A DNA stretch of 64,000 nt from Yamagishiella unicocca (GCA_003116995.1 BDSL01000094.1:186001-250000), one strand, 5' to 3'; counted from the first letter of the stretch, positions 28,644 through 41,800 are shown. Made by a program: numbers and translations. The notes: generated by a model from the sequence alone, not told the origin.

Positions 28644-28988
28644 GGTTGCCCACGGGCCTTAGCCCTGGCGGGCACAAAAGAAGTTGGCGTCCCTACTTAT
28701 TGGTAAAGTCCCAGCGAAGGTGTTCAGATGTTACGGGGCTACTAATGCCCCAAAACGCAATCTATGGAAGGCAGGTTGTGTATGCGTTTGTGATGAATAC
28801 CGGTAATTTTCGCGCAATGTACCAAAGCGCGGGTCATCATCCCATTAGGCCTCCGTTGCTCAAGCTCAAATGCTGAATTTACAACTCCATAGCGTAGCAT
28901 GCAACACATAAAACTGTGTAGCCACGTAGCAATCAGGCAACCTTTAACCGCGTAGCAAATTACCAGCCTTGGCAACTCTGAGCGTGGC
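28644..28988. promoter_or_regulatory. Shared divergent promoter region, SF3B3 / RE-rich gene
   Basis: The 345 bp between two start codons pointing away from each other must hold both 5' leaders and core promoters. No canonical TATA box or known operator is evident. Confidence 0.6.
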
Positions 28989-31784
28989 ATGGCCGCTGAT
29001 ATAGACCCGGAGAGCGAAGCCTTGGTTCGTCAGCTTCATAGAGAGCTCAACGGCCTCACACGAACATCGCGGCGCGCCAACCCGACCTACGGGGTTTCTC
29101 TAGACACGGTCGCCGCGGCTAGGCAGCAACAGCAGCAGCAGCGCGAAAAGGAAACCCGTTCGGAGGGGGCCGGAGTCGCGGGAAGCCTTGGAAAGCGGCC
29201 ACGGACAGACAAGGAACGCGAGCGGGACCGCGAGCGGGACCGCGATCGCGAGCGGGAGCGGGACCGCGACCGCGAGCGAGAGCGGGACCGCGATCGCGAA
29301 CGAGAGCGGGAGCGGGAGCGAGAGAGGGAGCGAGAGCGGGAGCGGGACCGCGAGCGGGGCCGGAGCGCGGTGGGAGTGAGCGGCAGCGGCAGCCACCGGA
29401 GGCGAGGGTCCCCACAGGACTCCCGGCAGCGTCAACGGCGCGTGCGGGGTGTTGACGACAGCGAGGACGCAGCTTCTGAAGACGAAGAAGAGGACGAGGA
29501 GGAAGAAGAGGAGGAGGCTGAGTACGAATCGACCCGTACCACCTCCAGCTCTGAGTCACAGTCGGAGTCAGAGACGCAGGCCCATAAGCGCCATAAGGGA
29601 GGTGAGCCGTGATGCATTTGCAGGGGTGTGGGTGTGGGCGGGTTGAACAGGGTTTGCTCCTCCATAAACTACAAAAAAGGCTTCGTGTTGGGCTCGGAGT
29701 AGCACCGGTTGGTCGAGTGGTTACGGAAAAACGCTTGCGGCGGGTAATGCAGGGCGCAATAACCACGACGGTAGGCTGAGGCCAGTCGGCGGCATCCCGG
29801 TACACGTCATTGGTACTGTTGTACTTGTGTACAACTGAGCCAGTCTAGTCGGGCAGCAGCTTACGAGGCATTAGGGGCGTGATGCGGCACGAGTGCTGCG
29901 AGTATCGGCCGGCAGGACTCCAGGTGGATTGCAGCCCTTCGTGGCCAACCTGGTGGTCGACTGGGTCGATCCTCCTCGCACAAGCCTGCACGCCAAGCCT
30001 TCGCACCCAGCAAAGGGCATTGGCCCGACTGATTGGCGGCGGCCAACTGGCCATCTAGCCATCTGGCCATGTCGAATAACGGCGCATACGGGCGTGTTCC
30101 TTTCCAATGCACAAACGTTGACGGTCTGCCCCTCCGCCCGATACCCCGGATGTAGGCAGTAAAGATGAGCGCGACGGCAGCAAGGGGGACAGGGAGGGCA
30201 GCAAGGTGGAAAGGGAGGTCGTAGCCAAGCAGCAGCGAGACAAGGATCGCGAGCGGCAGCGTGAGAGCGAAAGAGAGAGGGAGCGGGAACAGCAACGGCA
30301 GAGGGAGCGGCAGCAGGACAGCGAGCGGGAACAGGAGCGGGAGCAGCGCGTGCCAGCTCCTGCGGGCACCTCGGGGAACCCGCTCCACCGAAGCGCTGGG
30401 GCGGCCCGGCCCGAGCAGGGCCAAGCCCGCAAGGTGGAGGGGCAGGGGGCTCACCAGCATAGCAACCAGGTAAGGCGTGCGTGCGTCAGGAGGGAACTGC
30501 CGCATCAGAGAGAACTGCCGCATCAGGAGGGAGCTGTCGCATCAGAAAGGGAACTGCCGCGATGCTAACGGTTTGAACGCCAGAATGAGCGCGTTGGTAT
30601 GCGGGGAGGGCTAGCACGGGAGGTACGAGAGGTGCGAGTTAGGCGAACCGTTGGGCTGGGGCGGCAGCACGGCGCGTGGTGGGCGCAGGAGTGGTGTGTG
30701 TGTGGTGTGTGTGTGTACATGCCTGACACGCCTTCCATGCCTGACACGCATCGCCTGCCGTGTTGGTTTGGTACGGTCCCCGGGGCCGCGTCAGGGACCT
30801 GTGCCTCTCTCAGTAGCTGCTTGCCATGTTCCTTGTGGAACCGCAAGCGCAAACAGTTGTGACCACGGTCCCTGCTTGAACCTGCCCTTTGTTTGGAGCC
30901 AGACGCAGGATGTTAAAGAGCAGGAGCGGCCCCGCAGCCAAGCTGCGGCTGCCCAGGGAGTGGGAGTAGCGGCAGTCACCGCCGGGGGGCTGGGTCCAGC
31001 CTCGGGGCCGCCGCCTGCCGAGCCGGAGTCGAACCGGCAGGCAGTGCCGTTGCAATTACAGCAGCAGCCAGAGCTGCCTTTGACTCCGCTGGAGGCCGCG
31101 GCGGCAGCAGCGAGCGGAGCAGTGAAGGATCAGGCGAAGGCATCGGGGCAGCTCATGGGTAGGGTGCTATCATCTGGGACTGGGCTGGGTTTCAGGTGTA
31201 GGCTATAGGCGGCGGGTGCCCAAAAGATGCCTTGAGCCCGTTGCTGAGTTCATTTTAGCTGGGCTCACAGCGCTGCTTGTTCTAGACCGGCGTGTCCGGG
31301 ACATTTCTGGGCAATTGTACGGCTATTACGGGAGAAGCTGGTGGATGCTGACGGCTGGCCGAGATACAAAACTCAGTGGCCCCTTGCAATCTTTCCCTAA
31401 TCCGCATCGACACGTCCCTTGGGCTAATCGGCCATTCGTGCATGATCACATCGCTGCGACTGACCTTCCCAATATTGCACGTTCGCGACCCTTCCAGATC
31501 CCCGCATGGTCAAGTGTTTCCACGCTGGGGTGCGCTGGGGCATTAAGCTGTCGCGTCAGGCGCTGCAGACGCGCAGCGACCTGGCCACCGCACTCAATGA
31601 CGCCTTCGCCGGGGAAATCCTCAGCTGCGGTCGTGGCGAGACCCTCAACATCGTGTTCCTCGACGCGCAAGGCAAGGCGACGGAATTCCCATCGCTGCGC
31701 GGACCCAACGGCCGGGGCAAGGACAGTGCGACGAAGTGGAGGGCAATGGTGGAGCGCGCAGTCAAGATTTACGTTCGGCGCTGA
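28989..31784 (+). CDS. RE/RD-rich protein with possible C-terminal PB1 (Aux/IAA-like) domain, 4 exons, 487 aa
   Basis: Not matched to a named family. Exons 28989-29601, 30156-30469, 30909-31158, 31498-31784; phases fit. Order of features: a short basic N-terminus (VRQLHRELNGL, TSRRANPTYG), a poly-Gln run, a long (RE/RD)n tract at about residues 75-125 encoded by GAGCGGGACCGC hexamers, an acidic Glu/Asp block at about 155-190, a second RE-rich tract at about 215-260, Ala/Pro/Gln linkers, then a compact C-terminal region (393-487). That last region starts MVKCFHAGVRWGIKL and ends KWRAMVERAVKIYVRR, with FLDAQGK between. Spacing and ends recall PB1 domains of the Aux/IAA type (Lys in strand 1, W..F/M...V..I near the end), but the acidic OPCA motif is poor. 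RE/RD tracts are typical of nuclear RNA-processing proteins. The nuclear role is inferred, and the gene structure is firmer than the function. Confidence 0.7.
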
Positions 31785-32526
31785 TGGCGAGGGAGGATTG
31801 GAAGCGGCGTGCGCATCCTCCACCGCATGGTGCTCGCGAGCAGTGTGGGGCTCGACACCCTCGTGTAACGCCTTCGGAACGAGCGGGCCCATACTCGTAC
31901 AGAGCTTTTGTTAATTTGCACGGAATCTGCACGTGAAACAGTCCTGCATTACACGTTATGGCAGGTTTCTTAACGTCACCATACCCTTTAGGCTAAGTCC
32001 CGAAGTCATGCGGCCACAACGGGTACGCCACCTGTCCAACTCGCACCAGGGTCAGGCACGGCAACACGTCGCATGGCACGCGCACTGTTCATGCCACCCA
32101 GACCTTCCTGGCGCCATATCCGCACCCGCATACGCGATCACACAAACAAACACATGAGCTCACAGATGGGCACCAAAATATGTGCAACAGCAGTCAGCGC
32201 TACCGCACAGCTCCCCATGTTGAACATGTTGGCAGCGCATTCTGGCGGAAGTAATGGTCAATTAACATAGATCCCGAGATGTACGGCCACAAGCTGGCTT
32301 AAATTGCTGTTGTTTTCTTTCTACACCTAGGTGCCCCACCACCGCAAACCGTCTGGAGGGCGCCTCCGTCTATAGGACCGTATCTGTGGATGCCGTCGCG
32401 ATGGGGTAGACGCCTCCGGCCATCACCACTTTGCAGTAAGGAGACCGGCAGAGCGCTTCTTATTGTGCACCTCGCAACCAACCCATTACCGACCCGACCC
32501 CACCACGCGCCCTCCACGCCCTCCGC
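31785..32526. other. Convergent intergenic region (3' ends of RE-rich gene and HDR)
   Basis: Holds the 3' untranslated regions of two converging genes. TTACA at about 31947 reads TGTAA on the minus strand and is a candidate HDR poly(A) signal about 580 nt past its stop, which would place HDR's 3' UTR against that of its neighbour. Confidence 0.45.
31864..31868 (+). terminator. TGTAA polyadenylation motif of the RE-rich gene
   Basis: TGTAA, the usual volvocine poly(A) signal, lies 80 nt after the stop codon at 31782-31784. Confidence 0.5.
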
Positions 32527-35467
32527 TCAGTGCTCCTCATCGGGGACGACCACGGGACCGCAGTCCTTGGGTGCAATGCCCTCGAACGTTGGGTCGTAGG
32601 TCTTAAAGACCTTGTGCAGCACCTCCTCGACCGCTCGGTCAGGCGTCGACGCCCCCGACGTGATGCCAATCGTGACCTTCTTCCCCGGCGTCAGCCAGTT
32701 CTTTGTCTCGACCAGCTCGCCGTGCGCCAGCTTATGCAGGATGGTGTTTGTCCCCACGTCCACGCGCGCCGCGCTGTCGACCCAGAACGACAGCAGCCCC
32801 TTGTGCTCGGCGATCTCCTGCAGGTGGCTGGTGTTGGAGGAGTTGAAGCCGCCCACCACCACCATCAGGTCCACCTCCGGGTCGTCCACCATCTCATACA
32901 GCGCGTCCTGGCGCTCCTGTGTCGCGTCGCAGATGGTCTCCATCAGCAGAAAGTGCTTGCTCAGCTCCGCCGGGCCGTACTTCTGCATCATGGTCTTCTC
33001 CAGCATCTTGCCGATCTGCTCCGTGTCGCCCTTGAGCATGGTGGTCTGGTTGGCAAGACCCACGCGCTGGAGCATGGTGTCGGGGTCGAAGCCCGCTGAC
33101 ACTGCCAGCGCGAACTTGGTGAGGAACTCCTCGCGGTTGCCGCCGTGCATGATGTAGTCGCACACGTACTGCGCCTCCTTGAGGTCCTTCACGATGACGT
33201 AGTTGCTGGCGAACGACGCGGTGGCGATGGTCTCCTCGTGCGAGTACTTGCCGTGGATGACCGACGTGTACTGGCGGCGAGTGTGGGTGTCGACCGAGTT
33301 CCACACCTTGGCCACCCAGGGGCAGGTGGTGTCCACCATCTGCACGCCACGCGTCTTGAAGTCGGTCAGCTCCTGCACGGTGGCGCCAAAGGCCGGAAAG
33401 ATGACGACGTCGCCGTCGCTGATCTTGCTGTAGTCCTTGCCCTTGCCGTCGTCCTCCACGATCTCAATGTCCATTTCCTTGAGCCGCTGTGGTGCAGTCA
33501 GGGTTATGTGGGGGGCAGGGGATGGGGGTTGGGATGGACGAGAGGTCAACAGCGACTCCTTAGCAACCACGTCGCGAAGTATGCTAGGGACGTGTAGGCA
33601 TGCCGATCAGTCAATCCCTCCACGTCACTGCTTTTGTTTAACACGGCAGCTCAGGTGCGGCGCAAGTGTCTTTGAGAGGGTGCCGCTGGAACGCAACATG
33701 CCAAGAACTGACCGGCCGGTGTTACCAGGACCGTCTCCGTCACGGAAGAGGAACTACGCTGCGAAACCCTTCTAACCTCCATAATCCGCGGCAAAGCCAT
33801 ATTGGCGGCCCCCGGGCTTTCTTCATTTTTGCAAATTATGCGGTTATTCATCTGTCGCCTCAGTTTATGGTGACCAAGTGGCGCATGACCTGCCTGTTCC
33901 TGTAGATCCAACTCCCCCTCAAGGAAAAACTTCTTCAATTGCTACCGTCAGGTTACCCAACCACCTGGCCGGCCCTGGCAGAACCAGTCAATACCGCACG
34001 CCCCGAGCAGACTAGCCTTACATCCAATACGTCCTAGCCAAGCGCCTCGTTGCGACTTGGCATACCAGGGTCCCTTTGCCATGGGGTCCCGCACGCCATC
34101 TGCATTCCAAAACCCGCCCCCGCATAGTCCCGGTCTTTTTCCAAGCAAGAAGCAACCCAGTCCGACTTCCCCACAGCACAGGTGCACCATGTGGCCTGCA
34201 ACTGCGCATAACGCGTACAATATCAACTTGTTGCTGCGCTGAACGTTGCTAACGCATTAATGTTGCCGACAGGGGATGTACGGACTGGTTACCCCATAAT
34301 CATATGTAAACACCGTCACGAGTGAACATGTTGGGAAGGCAGTGTCCTTACCATGCTGGGTAATGACAACTGCTACACGCCACCGCTCGGTCACCAAGCC
34401 ACTGACTGCGGCACGTTCACCGCTACACAATTTCTCATACCCCGCGGCATCGCCAACTGACACCACATGGCCGTAGTGATGCAAGAGTTTCGAGCGGGTC
34501 CTAAACCACCTTTTGGATACCGAAAGCGGGCAGCGACGGCCTACATACCGTTACGTGTGCCCTACAGTGGTCGTGTCACGAATTCGTGTCGCCGAATTCG
34601 TTTGGCTGAGCATGGGTCTGTTGACATGCGTCATTGTGGTGCAAGGGTCAACCTTGTGTATTCGATACTATGGACACGCAGCCTCTGCAACGATGTGCGT
34701 GCCTAGGCATGCAGCCTCCATAACGTTATGCGAGCTTGGGCATACCAGTACCGACAGGTGTACCGACGGCAAAACACACCCAATCCGGGCGAGCCCCAAT
34801 GAACAAGCTCTCCCCTTGGCCCCTCCCTGCTGCTCCAATCCTACCTGGTTGACCTCCGGGTTGTGGATGATCTCGTTGGTAACGAACAGCTTCTTGTCCG
34901 GGTGAGCCTGGCGCGCCTCGTACGCCATGCGTACTGCACGCTCCACGCCCCAGCAGTAGCCATACGCCTTCGCAAGCTTAATAGTTACGTCGCCCTGCTT
35001 CCAGATGTTCCCCTGGGTACGCATCTGCGCCACGAGGCCGCTAGTAGAGTAGCCCACGCCATGCTCATCCATCTTCTGCTGGCTCAGAGGGTCGTTGCTA
35101 GGCTGGCGCACATAGCGGCCCGTCTGGTTCAGAGAGCGACGGAGAGTGCGGCCATCAACCGGTGCTGTCTCCGTCGCGCCTGCATAGGTGCACAGATGCA
35201 CCGTTTGTCGCAGAGCAAACCTCCCCAAAAAACATATACTAAAGAGAATTCGATACACATTGAATAGGATTTTCGGATTTTATCCAGGCATGGGGCCGCG
35301 CAGCCGTGCGACACAGGAAAACACGCACATCCTACGTCTAACCTACCAGCAGCAACGGCGTGCAGCGATGGCAAACGAGAGACTGGCATACAGCGCATTG
35401 AAGCTGCGTCAACAAGGGGCCTGGATCCCGCGAAGGCCGCTGGCCGGCTTGTCATTGCGGACTGCAT
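32527..35467 (-). CDS. HDR: 4-hydroxy-3-methylbut-2-enyl diphosphate reductase (IspH/HDR), plastid, 3 exons, 471 aa
   Basis: Last enzyme of the plastid MEP isoprenoid pathway. It reduces HMBPP to IPP and DMAPP with an Fe-S cluster. Exons: 35467-35347, 35179-34845, 33486-32527; intron 2 is 1358 bp. Residues 1-40 (MQSAMTSRPAAFAGSRP...) are Ala/Ser/Arg-rich with few acids, like a chloroplast transit peptide. Cluster cysteines are Cys116 (AYGYCWGVERA), Cys207 (DTTCPWV) and Cys338 (ETICDATQERQDA). HGKYSHEET (catalytic Glu region), SSNTSHL and TSGASTP (substrate pocket) are all present. The N-terminal extension before GDVTIKLAKAYG and the overall length match plant HDR (about 466 aa) rather than the shorter bacterial IspH. 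It diverges from VFL1 across 333 bp. Confidence 0.97.
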
Positions 35468-35800
35468 TTTTGGTCTGATAGAGGCTACTGGCCAGATCAG
35501 ACGTAAATGGCAAACAGGTCACTGTTGGTGGGTTCTCAAACACTGGAACTGGTGTGGCGGTGGTGCCTTTGTTGGGAGATGAGTTTCCACAAGGTCGTAC
35601 TCTTCAATTTGGTGTGTCTGTCGCAGCGCATCTGTACCAGATACCTGTTACGCGACCACTGCACTACTGCAATTATGCAGCTTTTATTTGAAGACGCAAC
35701 ATAACATGATAGACGTTGCGACGACAGCCTGGCACAATCGCATGCCCGTCCGCTGTTCCTTTCGCGCCTGGTGGCCCTAACGAGCGATACAAGGAATCAC
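35468..35800. promoter_or_regulatory. Shared divergent promoter region, HDR / VFL1
   Basis: 333 bp between the HDR start (minus) and the VFL1 start (plus). It is less GC-rich than the genes. No specific element is assigned. Confidence 0.6.
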
Positions 35801-38800
35801 ATGAGTGTAACCGCTGCGGTCGTTGACTCCGAGCAACACGCGAACGTGTCATGTATCGGCCAGGGTCTCCTCAGCATCGGCCAGGTGCCAGACATACACA
35901 GGCTGACCGGTCTGCGCAGCCTATGCCTGCACGGCAACAATATCACACACATCGACGGCCTCCAGGGCCTTACGGGTCTTGTGGACCTGAACCTGTCGTC
36001 CAACGCCGTCGCCAGCATGGACCCTGGGTCGCTGCGTGGCCTGACCCGCCTCACGTCGCTGAACCTCGCCAGCAATCGCCTCCAATCGGTACAGGGACTC
36101 GACGGACTATCCAATCTTGAACATCTAAACCTGTCTTATAACTACATCACGAGTATCACTGGGCTGTCGGCGCTTCAAGGCCCGCAGTGCAAACTGCGCC
36201 AGCTCAACCTGAAACACAACCAGCTGCACAACCTGCAGGCGTTCTCCGTGCTGGTCGGATGCATCAGCCTGCGCTGGTTGCAGTTGGCCGGCAACCCCGT
36301 CTGCCAGCTGCCTAACTACATGCAGGCGCTGGCGACGGTGCTCTCGCACGTGACGCAGCTGGACTCGCTCAGCAGCGCCGAAGCGCTGGCGTCTCCGTAC
36401 GATGTGCAGGCAGCACAGCAGTACGCTGCGATGAGGCTACAAAGCTTCGAGCCGCTGCCTCTGATGCCGACGGCGCCGCATCCCGCTTCACCGCTGCCGC
36501 CGTCCCATGGCCAGCAGCGGCCACCGCCGACGACAGCCCCCCGCCCCGCTGCGGGGCCGGCAGCAGCCTACCAGTCGCAGCCGCCGCCATGGCAGCCACA
36601 GCCCCACGGCGAGGCATCCTACTACCGACAGGATGGCAGACCTCAGCAGCAACCGCAGACCGCACAGCAGCTACAACAACCGCCGCGGCACCAAAGCTTT
36701 CCTCATGGGCCCGAGCCTCCCCAAGGGACGCAAACTGCGCCGCCGCAGCCGCAGGCTCCGGCTGCAGCTCCAGGGGTGGGCGGACACGACGGAGGTGCGG
36801 CCGTGCCGGCTGCGCCTGACCAGCCGCAGCACCAGCACCAGCAGCAACCCCAGCCTCATGCGCGGGCCCCCGCGAACTGGCAGGCCCACCGACCCAGGGT
36901 CGGTGGGGAGGACGACGGGGACGTGGGGCCGGAGGTGGTTGACCCGGGGGAGCCGCGGCACAGGCCGCAAGGCGGGCTGCAGCGCTACGCGGCCGCTGAC
37001 GTGGTGCCGGCACAGGACCAGCGCCCGCCGGCGGCCTCGCCGCTGCAGCCGCATCCGAGGGCGGCCAAGATCCTGCTGGCGGACGCCGCGGCGCAGACGA
37101 CGGAGTACACGCCGCTGGTTCGTCGGCTGCAGGTCGAGGCGGTGGAGCTGCGGCAGCAGCTCGGCAAGCTGGCAGGTGCAGGCGCTGGGAGGGCGCTTGG
37201 GGGCCCGTCAGGGCTTGAGGAGCGGCGTGCGGGCGGGGTTTAGGGGAATAAAAGTACAATGCGAGATTTGGCGGCATATGGTAGAGGCACCGGGCCAGCA
37301 CTGCAAAAGGGTCAAGAACATGTGGGTTCATTGCGTGGGCCGCGGCGTCCGGTGGAGAGGATTGCCTGCACCTGACAACGCCCTGTACCACCGTGCCGCC
37401 CCGCTGCCACCCCGCCGCCCAGACGAGCTGCAGCGGCGCAACGGCGCGGAGGAGGCGCTGCGGGTCGCCATGCAAGAGGCCGTGGCGGCGGCGCAGGAGG
37501 AGGCGCACCGCAAGGTCGAGGACGGCTTCCGGGAGGCGTCATTCGCGGTCTCCAAGGCGCTGTGGGTCGCTGGGGCTCGGCGGCCAAGGGGCCGGGGGAG
37601 TGCGCAGCCTTCGCGGGCAAGAAGAAAGCACATGAGCAGCTGCGTGGCCAGCCAACAGGCAACGACTGTTGGGGCCCGGGGCTCAACGCTTGGCTGTGCC
37701 AAGCGTTACTCGTTACCCGTTTGTGCGTTTCCTGCGTTTGCCGATGCACCGACGGTGGGCTTCTTTTTTATTCCGTGCTGCCCACTCTGCAAGCGACGGT
37801 GGCGATCGGCGACCCACAGCGCCGAACCCACGTCCTCCGAAACCACGTCCTCCGAAACCACGTCCTCCCCCTCCCGCACCGCAGCCAGGAGCTCGAGTCC
37901 GCTCGTCATGCCGCCAGCGACGCCCAGCAGCGCGTCGCTTCGCACGTGCGGTCCGAGGAGGAGCAGCGCATGCGGTGTTCCGGGCTGGAGAAGGACGTGG
38001 CCAGGTGAGCAGGGTGGGGCCATGAGCGCAGCTGCACCGTGGGGCTGTGCCCAGTCGCCCAGTCCTTGACTAGACCCCTGGACTGGCGGTCAGCAATTCG
38101 AGAGCGTTTTCCGTCAGCGGCCACAGTGCGTTGGGGGGGGAGGGGGCTCCAGCCCAGGTCGAAGCTATCAGTAGCTTCTTCTGCTTGCTTGCTACATGCG
38201 ACACCGCCACCACCACCCCTACACACACATACACACACAGGCTCCGAGACGACCTGCAGCGCCTCAACCAGCAGCTGCACGACCAGCAGCAGCAGGCGGC
38301 CGCGGCGCTGGAGGACGAGCGGCGCCGTACGGCAGCTGCGGCGGCAGCTGCGCGCGAGCAGCTGGCGGCGGCTCAAGCGGCGGCGGCGGAGCTCCCCGTG
38401 TTCCGTGCGGCTGCTGCTGCTGCGGATCAGAAGGTGTCCAGCCTGGAGGCGGCGCTGCAGCAGAGCAGCAGCGTCACGGTCTCCATGACGGCCAAGATCG
38501 CGCAGACCATGGCGGAAGCTAATGCACAGGCAGGCAGGGGGGGGGATACAGAATGCACAGACAGGCCAATGCACAGGCAGGCAGGGGGGGGATATAGCAT
38601 GCACAGACAGGCTAATGCACAGGAAGGCAGGGGGGGGATACAGAAAATAACCGCTTAAATAACCGTTTACTCGACATGGGAAGTATAGCTGGTGCATAGG
38701 CAGTGGGGGGCTGGGGGAGCGGTGGCGAGGAAACCCGTGGTGCAGGCGCAGGGTTGGGAGTAAACCCCTGGGTGGAAGCTTATAGAGAAATACCACCTGG

Positions 38801-41800
38801 GAGAAGAGGACAGCGGCAAGGGGGAGCGGTGGGTGATGCGGATGAACGGGGCGGGGGGTGCAGGAGGACTGGGTAGGTGGGGTCACAGCGGTAAATGCTG
38901 GCTGGCGGCCCTCGGAGGTCAATAGGGAGGGGCGCGGGCGAGGCGGGAAGGGTCTTCATGACGCCGGGGGATAGGCGAGGTGTTGGTGGTTTTGACGCCG
39001 ATCTCAGTAGGAGCTGTTGCAAGGATGTCAATGTCCCCTATGCGAGCGCAGCCATCCTCTGCAAGCGGCATCACTTAGCCGGGGCTTACGCTGCTGCTGT
39101 GGGTTCAGGACAGCCTTGGTTGCCCGCCACGGCTGGGGCCGTGGCCGTCGCTCCACTACGGCCGCTCGAGCCCGCACTGCCTTAGGTGCTGACCCGGTCC
39201 TCCGCCCCGCTCACCTCCCCTCACCCTCATCACGTCCCTGCCGCCGCCTAGATCGACGCCCTTAAGGCGCGGCTGGCCACGTCGGAGCAACAGCTGGCGG
39301 AGCACCAGCGGCGGGAGGTGGACGCTCGAGCCGAGATCAACACCCTCACAGCGGCACTGCAGGCAGCGCGCAGCCAGCACGAACGGGAGCTCGAAGCGGC
39401 GGCGAGGCAGCACGAGGTGCGTGGGCCGTGCCCGCGCCAGAAAGCGCACGTTGCTTGTCGCTTGGGTGGGTTGGCGGCAGCGGGAAGTTGCGGTCATTGG
39501 GCGCAAGGCGTGGCGAGGAGCGTGCGCTTGCGTGCAGGGTGGGCACGACCTTCAGCTCCTTGCGCCGAGGTGCTCACCATCATGCAAGCGAGCGCATCGC
39601 GTGACCTGGGCTTGCCGGTGCTGCAGGGGTTCGAGGGAAATCCGTGGATGTCCGAAAAAACCCGTTTAAAACAGAAGTTTTGAGATGCATGCTGCAGGGG
39701 GGGGCAGCTGCATACCGGACCGGGGCCTGCGGTTCGGCCTTCGTGGCCCCAGGGTCGGGCAGCTGGGAACCCACTAACCAACCAACCAACTAGGGCGCCT
39801 CTAGGCGGCTACGGCACCAGGGTCAGTCACACAGGGTTGCGTAGGTGCCGCAATGGGCGACGCTCGGGCTCTTCCTCTGCCTTCTAACGTTGTTTATGAG
39901 AAGGGCGAGGGCGATGCGTTTGCTGGTTCTGCGGGAGTGCGGGCGGGCAGCCAGCGCCTTGGTGTGGTGTGACAGTGTCACGTACAATCCACACGCGCAC
40001 CCGCATGGTGGTATTTTGCCCCCGAGCTGTGTCGCACGCCAGGCCGCTAAAACCCTAGGCCCCTCCCTCCTCGCGTCGCCGCTGTCGCGCAGGAGGCGCT
40101 CCGGGCGGCAGTCGAGAAGGAGCGGGGGGTGGCAGAGGAGCGGGGCAAGGGCTCGGCGGCGCTGCAGGTGCGATTGGCGGTGGGCCAGGTCAGCGTACTG
40201 GGTCGGCGTGTTATTGAAGGAAGGAACGTCGTGGGAAGCAGAAACGTTGCCACGTTGCCGTACTCGTGCGGTTTGCGCTCCCGCGCCTGGTGTGCTGCTG
40301 TCGCCTGGAGGCCCACGTGGCGCCCCACCCGCATCACCCGCCTCTGACGACCCGTGGCCATGACTTTGGACCTGTTCGCGGACCTGTTCAAGTGCTTCTT
40401 CGCATTGCAATGCGACACGAAGCAGTACGTGCGTTTGCTCCTGGTTGCGACGGCTTCGACCGGCACGGTGGAAGCGGTTTGCGGCCTGCGCCGTCCACGT
40501 ACTGGCTTTGCCCGACTGCTGCTGTACTGATGGGTGACTCTTTCCGCTTGCAGGCGCAGCAAGAGCGTGCCGGCCTGCAGGAGCAAATCGCGTTCCTCAA
40601 GGTGCAGCTGCAGTACGCGCTCAAGGTGCGGGGCTGCGCTGCGGGAGCTCCGGGCTCCGAAACCTCGACCTCGCTACCCGGTGGCGACCCTGTGGTCGAT
40701 GATGCTGCGGCGGCGACGACGCGCACGTGTTGTGATGGAGCTCGATGTGCAGCATGTGGTTGCATCTGTGTGTCTGCTCGCAGTGTATATCTGTACGACA
40801 GTGGGGTACTTGGATGCGAGTGTAGTAGCGTAGAGGAGACGCGTATGCGGGATAAAAGGGAAGCTGGAAGCCTAGTAGGAGACTGGTGTAGGGCGGAGTG
40901 AGTGAGGCACGAGATGTGGCGTCAAGCGGGGCGCCTTCGCCTCCTGTGCCCCCCGCGAACAGCAGCTGCGGCACGGAGCTGGCCAGAGCACCCAGTTGGG
41001 GCTCTCAATGCTGCCCGAGTGTCTCGTCCCCACGACGTCTGGTACCACTCCCTGCCCAACTAAGGACCGCAACTGCCGCCTCACGTTGGGCGTACGCAGC
41101 AGCTGCGGGCACGGCCTAGTCGAGAGGCCATGCACCCTAGCCGGCCTGGTTTGCCCTGCACTGCGCACCGAGGGCACTTGAGGCTCACCGCAAGTAAACC
41201 AAAAGCTCAAATGCCGGCCTCCCGTAGGAGAGCGACAAGGAGCAGCTGGCAGCGCAGCAGGGGCTGCGGGCGGCGCAGTCGGAGGCTTCGGAGCTGCGAG
41301 CAGCGCTGCAGGTGCGTCCCCTGCGACCAGGGGGTGGCGTGGAAGCCCGGTTGCCCCCGACCGGGTCTTCTCCCATGTTCGGGCGAGGACTGGCGAGAAG
41401 ACTCGCTTACATGGCATACGAAACGGAGGGCAGAACCTGACCGGCGAATAGTTTTTGGACACGCGTTTGAGTGAGCGTGGCAGAGAGCTTGGGTTGCGAC
41501 CATTGGGGAGGGTTGCAAGGAAACCGGGGTGTACGAAAGGGAAAACCTTTCGAGAAGGGGGGGTTGCGAGGAGGTCAGGGGAAGGCGCGGTTTGATTCCC
41601 CTCTGCGTGCCTCCACGGCGACGCAGGCAGCCGCCGCCAAGCAGCGGGAGGGCGAGGCCCTTGTGGCCGACTTCACATCCGTGGTGCAGCAGCAGAAGGC
41701 CGCCATCCAGGCGATGCAGCGGGAGAAGGAGGCCCTCGCAGCCCGACTCAAGGTGCGGGTGGGAGGGGTGGGGGGTGGCACTAAGGGATGCGGCAGGGCA

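Noticed and set aside
29219..29360. GAGCGGGACCGC repeats considered as a non-coding microsatellite
   Set aside because: They lie in exon 1 in a triplet-compatible period and encode an RE/RD tract continuous with flanking coding sequence.
35771..35773. GTG considered as an upstream VFL1 start
   Set aside because: Non-ATG initiation is not needed; the in-frame ATG at 35801 precedes the conserved LRR region.
36369..37508. Minus-strand frame of 379 codons
   Set aside because: Antisense to VFL1 exon 1 and intron 1; Ala/Arg/Pro composition follows from the coding strand.
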